Source of the DNA: Mallotus nudiflorus | Lineage: Eukaryota; Streptophyta; Magnoliopsida; Malpighiales; Euphorbiaceae | Direction: 5' to 3' | Assembly: GCA_947683625.1 (NCBI GenBank) | Contig: CANTUR010000678.1 | Span: 62,001-126,000, forward strand | DNA: 64,000 nucleotides | Part shown: one piece after another, positions 60,254 through 64,000 of the stretch | How the letters are laid out: the number at the start of each line of letters is the position of its first letter | How positions within the stretch are numbered: position 1 is the stretch's first letter | Notes under the pieces: model-generated | Seen by the model: only the letters and a program-made list of their open reading frames with translations | The model's database searches: none | Told to the model about the DNA's origin: nothing | Made by a program: the position numbers and the translations under genes

Positions 60254-62369
60254 TGTAGACACTCATTTCGTTATGACATGTTATGGATGCAGTAAAGGAC
60301 TCCAATGATGAAAATGTCTTTGATGCTTAATCTTTAAAAAATTCTAAGGGCTTTTAAAGGAAGAATTTAATGTTTTCAGGGACTAAATCACAAAGTTCTT
60401 TTTAGGACCTAATTGCAAAATTTAAATTTTTCTAGAGGCCTTTTTGTAATTAAATGTAAAAAAAAGTACGCATCGGAATTCCATAATTTCGATCGAAATT
60501 ACAATAATTCCGATCGGGATTGTACAATTTCGATCGGAATTGCACAATCCCAGTCGGAATTGAACTCTTCTGTTTTCTTATTTCTAATTATTCCAATATA
60601 ATGTTTTAGGTGGCTTAAATTTCCTAATTAATTCAATCCTAAATTGGTTTAAACTTCCTAATTAATTCAATCCTATTTGGTTCAAAATTTCTAAATACAC
60701 TTTAGGAATGAGAATCACATTAGGATTAGGGTTAGACTTCCTAGTTCCACTATAAAAGGGGAGCTAAGGAGAAAGGAAAAGAAAGAGGAAAAGAGAGAGG
60801 ATAAAGAGGAAGAGTGTAGAAAAGAAGGAGAGGAGAAAAGAGAAAATTGCGATTTTACTCTTCTATATTTATTTTTAATCAAAAAATTCTTTTTGATTCA
60901 TCAATCAATTCAAGACTGTGGAGAATTTTTAAAGGAGAAATATTTGAAGACTTATCAAGAATGGTGAATCACAAATTTGAGGAGTACCCTAAATCATCCA
61001 TAAACATATCATATTCTTCTATTGTTCTTTTATTTATTTATTTATTTTTTATTCATATTATTTTATCATAATTTATTCATTACTTATTATTTTATTTTAT
61101 GTTTTATGGTGATTATGGAGGAAAAAGCATAGTGATCATGTGAGGGAGATGAATTTCATTAGGAGTCCACAAAAGACTATGGATAAAGCCCCGTAGAGAC
61201 TTAGTTTCTAGGGTTTTATTTTTATTGTCTTTATTTTATTTTTATTTTTTTATTAATTGTTTTAGGAACTAATGTAATAGCCCCAATAATGGGAGTAATA
61301 AAATTATGTGTGTGATTGTATGTTTATTTTGATTGAATTGGGTTAGTAAAATTAGGTTTCAATTTGGTAATCATTTAAAATCAATGGAGGAAGTAGATTA
61401 ATTTAGGTTGCATGTTAATAATATTAGGATTTTAGTAAGGATTAATAATTATCTGTTTGATCTTATTTAAATATTTCTTTTATGTTTTTAGTTGTTTTTG
61501 AGTTTTATTCATTATTTTTATGTGTTTTGGGCCTTAAGCCCACTTTAGGTCTTAATCTATTATTTAGAGTTAGGTAATTCTTTTAGCCCATATTACTTAA
61601 TAATTAATTAGGTTTAATTACTTAAAATATATTTTTAGGTTCATAATTAATTAGATTTTAGGTTAAATATATCCTTAGGCCCATTTAGTCAATTAGACAT
61701 AGGCCCACCTAATTTAATTTAATTAATTTAGACTTAGCTCATTTAATTTAAGTCCTTTTTCATAATTTGTAGATTTAATATCATTATTTAATTAAAACAT
61801 GTAGAATTAAGCCCGTTATTTTAAATACCTTCATAACATGTAGAATTAGGTCCATTTTTAGAATTAAATTAGTAGACTTAGGTTCATTTATTTAAAATAA
61901 AAAGGAATAAGATCTTTAGGTTCACTTATAATTTAAAACATGTAGATTTAACTCATTTATCTAAAATCCATGTAGATTAGACTAACTTAGGGATTATGTG
62001 ATTTATTGAATGCATTATTTGTTTGTATATTTCATGACTAGTTAGCCTTGGAGTTTATTATTTTGGGTTTATATGAAATTGCATGTAAATAGAGAATAAG
62101 ATAATAATTCAAAAAGTAATTCTAAATGAACACAAGACTGAAAGAAGTTGGTATTCCATATCCAGAATCTCCTGGTTGTAGTGCTAGTTTTCTTTTAGGA
62201 AATCGAGTACCACCTTTTCAATTTGTCCCAATTATTACCCTAAGTGGCGACTCCTCATCTCCATGCCATGTCTTTGTGACAGTGGTTAGTGTGTTCTTTT
62301 AGAGCCCTGAGCTTAAACAGTGACGCGATTGCTAAAATCTTGGACGTGCGCTGAACCCCACCGTCTACA
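60254..62369 (+). mobile_element. Complete solo Tat LTR with GACAT target duplication
   Basis: 2116 bp, starting TGTAGACACTCATTTCG and ending GAACCCCACCGTCTACA. It is flanked by GACAT at 60249-60253 and 62370-62374. It inserted into the gag-pre-integrase coding region of copia B. It matches the LTR at 27137-28970 in opposite orientation and supplies that copy's missing end. The U3 holds a cluster of CCGATCGGAATT-like palindromes at 60470-60570. Confidence 0.95.
60751..60759 (+). promoter_or_regulatory. TATA box of the solo Tat LTR
   Basis: TATAAAAGG within TTCCACTATAAAAGGGGAG, about 500 bp into the LTR and followed by a purine-rich leader. The same site exists in the other Tat LTR (28491-28498). 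Confidence 0.55.
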
Positions 62370-62880
62370 GACATAAGCATTTAATGTCTTTGTTATCAAT
62401 CTTACTTAGGTCAATTACATAGACATTTTCTACTCTTTCACCACTAAATATTACTTTGTCTTCATCAAGACTACTAACAAAGCAATTTTTAGGATAGAAA
62501 GTGACTTTATTTCCCATATCACATAGTTGACTTATACTAAACAAATTATATTTAAGACCATCAGCAAGTAACACATGATATATAGATAAAATTAAGGATT
62601 ATCGATTTATCCAATACCTACTATCTTTCCTTTGGTATTGTCCCTGAATATGACATGTACTCATCCTTAGCATTAAACTTGTTAAATTGCTCTTTGTCTC
62701 TCATCATATGCCTTAAACATCCATTATTGAGATACCATTTGCTTTTTGTTCTTTTGGATTTCAAGCAAACTTACACAAGACAATTTAAGTATTTTTTTGA
62801 ATCAAAACCTTTCTTAGTCTAGGTTGGTTAGTCTTAAGATAATCAAAAGAAAGCAAATTCATGCGTAGTCTTCTATAGAA
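62370..62880 (-). pseudogene. Copia element B: protease and gag-pre-integrase
   Basis: The protease site lies at about 62697-62737 and reads WYLNNGCLRHMMRDKEQF; the usual D-S-G of W-x-L-D-S-G-C is N-N-G, so catalysis is lost. The frame 62574-62365 follows: MLLADGLKYNLFSISQLCDM, GNKVTFYPKNCFVSSLDEDK, then SGERVENVYVIDLSKIDNKD, a well-kept gag-pre-integrase segment cut by the solo LTR. Confidence 0.88.
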
Positions 62881-63459
62881 AAACACATTATTGGTATGTC
62901 CTTTGATTATGCAATATAAATATACAACATTTTTAAATTTATTTCTCTAGGATAGGATGGTTTTTTAGTGTATGAAACATGCCTTTTGTGTTGTGGTGGT
63001 GTGTGTCTCCTAAAATTATTATGGGCCATAGTGTGAGACATACATTGACAATGACAATGTGTATTTTCATAGGTTTTCACTATATATTTATGAGAATTGT
63101 GTTATGTAGCATGCTTAGGAGTGTTGTTCTATTATACATGTAAGCATATTTGGGTTGTACTTTTCTAGTATGAGACTTACCTCTTTATGTCATATATGAT
63201 TAAGTCTTATAAGAATTCTCTTTAATATTTGACATATAAGACTTATTAGCTTTAAAAGTGTGAGTCTCAATCAATTTAGAGGTAGAGGAAATAGAATTAC
63301 ATGAGATTTTAATAAATTTAATATGAGATGATGATGAGGATGAAGGCATTCCATTTTTATATCTAATTCCATGAGTGTTTCTGTAGAGTTTTTGAGAGTC
63401 AAGTAGACTATCTAAGCTATCCTTTCCTCTCTTAAATTTAGAAATGGAATTTTTTAACT

Positions 63460-63693
63460 TTATGACCTCATTATAAGCTTATGATTTTTATCACTTACTT
63501 TTTTGAGTTGTTCTTCCAAGAAATTAGAAGATTTGAAATCACTACCAAGTTTATCATTCAATTTAACAAGATTAGAAAACTTAATTTTTAAACTTTTAAA
63601 TTCCTTAGTCAGGCTAGTTAACTCATGCTTATAATGCTTCATCTTAATTAGTAAGATTTTGCATTTAAACAAGAGTTTGCTCATAATAGAACT

Positions 63694-63747
<54 letters not shown>

Positions 63748-63990
63748 GCAATAATTATTATAAGAGGAGTTAGAAGTATATGGTACCTCATTTTCATTTT
63801 TAAGAGCCATAAAGTAAAGGTTGACCACTTTTTATTGTTCCTCTTCCTCTTTATATTTAGAGAAGTCATCCTAAGTAGCTTTAAAGGCCTTTTTTTTTCT
63901 CTGTTCCTCCTTTGTTCTTGAATTTTAATTTAGGGCATTCACTTCGAATATGACCCGATTTCTTGCATTCATAGCAAGTAATCTCTTTAG
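63460..63990 (-). pseudogene. Copia element B: gag C-terminal part with CCHC knuckle and poly-Asp
   Basis: The zinc knuckle CYECKKSGHIRSEC (C-x2-C-x4-H-x4-C) is intact at 63935-63976. Leftwards, after a few stops, a 122-codon frame reads MVNLYFMALKNENEVPYTSN, an acidic run of about 17 Asp, then a Lys/Leu-rich coiled-coil-like tail (ELTSLTKEFKSLKIKFSNLV). This layout (knuckle, acidic patch, coiled coil, then protease) matches SIRE/Maximus gag. The gag N-terminus lies outside the window. Confidence 0.82.
63695..63746. repeat. (TCA)n run encoding poly-Asp in copia gag
   Basis: 52-bp trinucleotide repeat, in frame with gag on the - strand as GAT codons. Length changes in steps of three would preserve the frame. 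Confidence 0.95.
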
Positions 63991-64000
63991 TTTTCTTTTT

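Noticed and set aside
63681..63869. Poly-Met frame
   Set aside because: An out-of-frame reading of the (TCA)n repeat in copia gag.

Overview
The window looks like nuclear DNA of a flowering plant, probably a eudicot: very AT-rich, no bacterial-style genes, dinucleotide microsatellites, and nested LTR retrotransposons of plant Ty3/gypsy (Tekay/Del chromovirus, Tat) and Ty1/copia (SIRE/Maximus-like) type. The species cannot be fixed from the sequence. No intact host gene was found. The only host-derived coding sequence is a pair of broken gene fragments near 7-9 kb. Everything else recognisable is mobile DNA, most of it dead. No tRNA, rRNA or CRISPR array was seen.

Layout. 1-6.9 kb: AT-rich DNA with a long (AT)n tract, then a gag-only or non-autonomous LTR element (LTR ending near 2733, primer-binding site at 2737) followed by an RNase H-like scrap of LINE type. 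6.97-9.16 kb: two 163-bp inverted arms enclose a peroxisomal adenine nucleotide carrier fragment (+ strand, intron present and invaded by a MITE-like insert) and a CstF-64 C-terminal fragment (- strand), resembling a Pack-MULE. A possible CACTA terminus follows at 9173. 11.2-27.1 kb: a giant head-to-head structure. A Tekay-type element on the - strand (3' LTR 11196-14485, pol and gag to 19242) meets a second one on the + strand (gag and pol 19270-23973, 3' LTR 23974-27136). Both lost their 5' LTR and gag start at almost the same gag position, where a 27-nt loop separates the arms.

27.1-34.0 kb: a Tat-type 3' LTR (- strand) with its polypurine tract, a 0.6-kb tandem array, and two genes on the + strand, antisense to the element: a plant-mobile-domain (PMD) gene with introns, broken by frameshifts and stops, and a 261-codon open frame resembling the PMD/DUF7745 group. 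This ends in a 5' Tat LTR fragment. 34.0-37.0 kb: a truncated solo Tekay LTR. 39.96-40.72 kb: a foldback MITE. 40.82-43.39 kb: a solo LTR with a perfect AAATT target duplication. 43.5-52.5 kb: a + strand Tat element (LTR end, PBS, gag, protease with G-patch, RT, RNase H, integrase), riddled with stops and carrying an insert in its leader. 52.6-55.0 kb: a - strand copia RT/RNase H remnant. 55.07-64 kb: the 3' LTR and body of a second - strand copia element (SIRE/Maximus-like), running past the window edge and split by a solo Tat LTR (60254-62369) with a perfect GACAT target duplication.

The elements record a nesting history rather than a pathway. The points most worth follow-up are the head-to-head Tekay structure, the antisense PMD/DUF7745 gene pair inside a Tat element, the CCGATCGG-type palindrome clusters shared by several of the repeats, and the gene-fragment-carrying inverted repeat.
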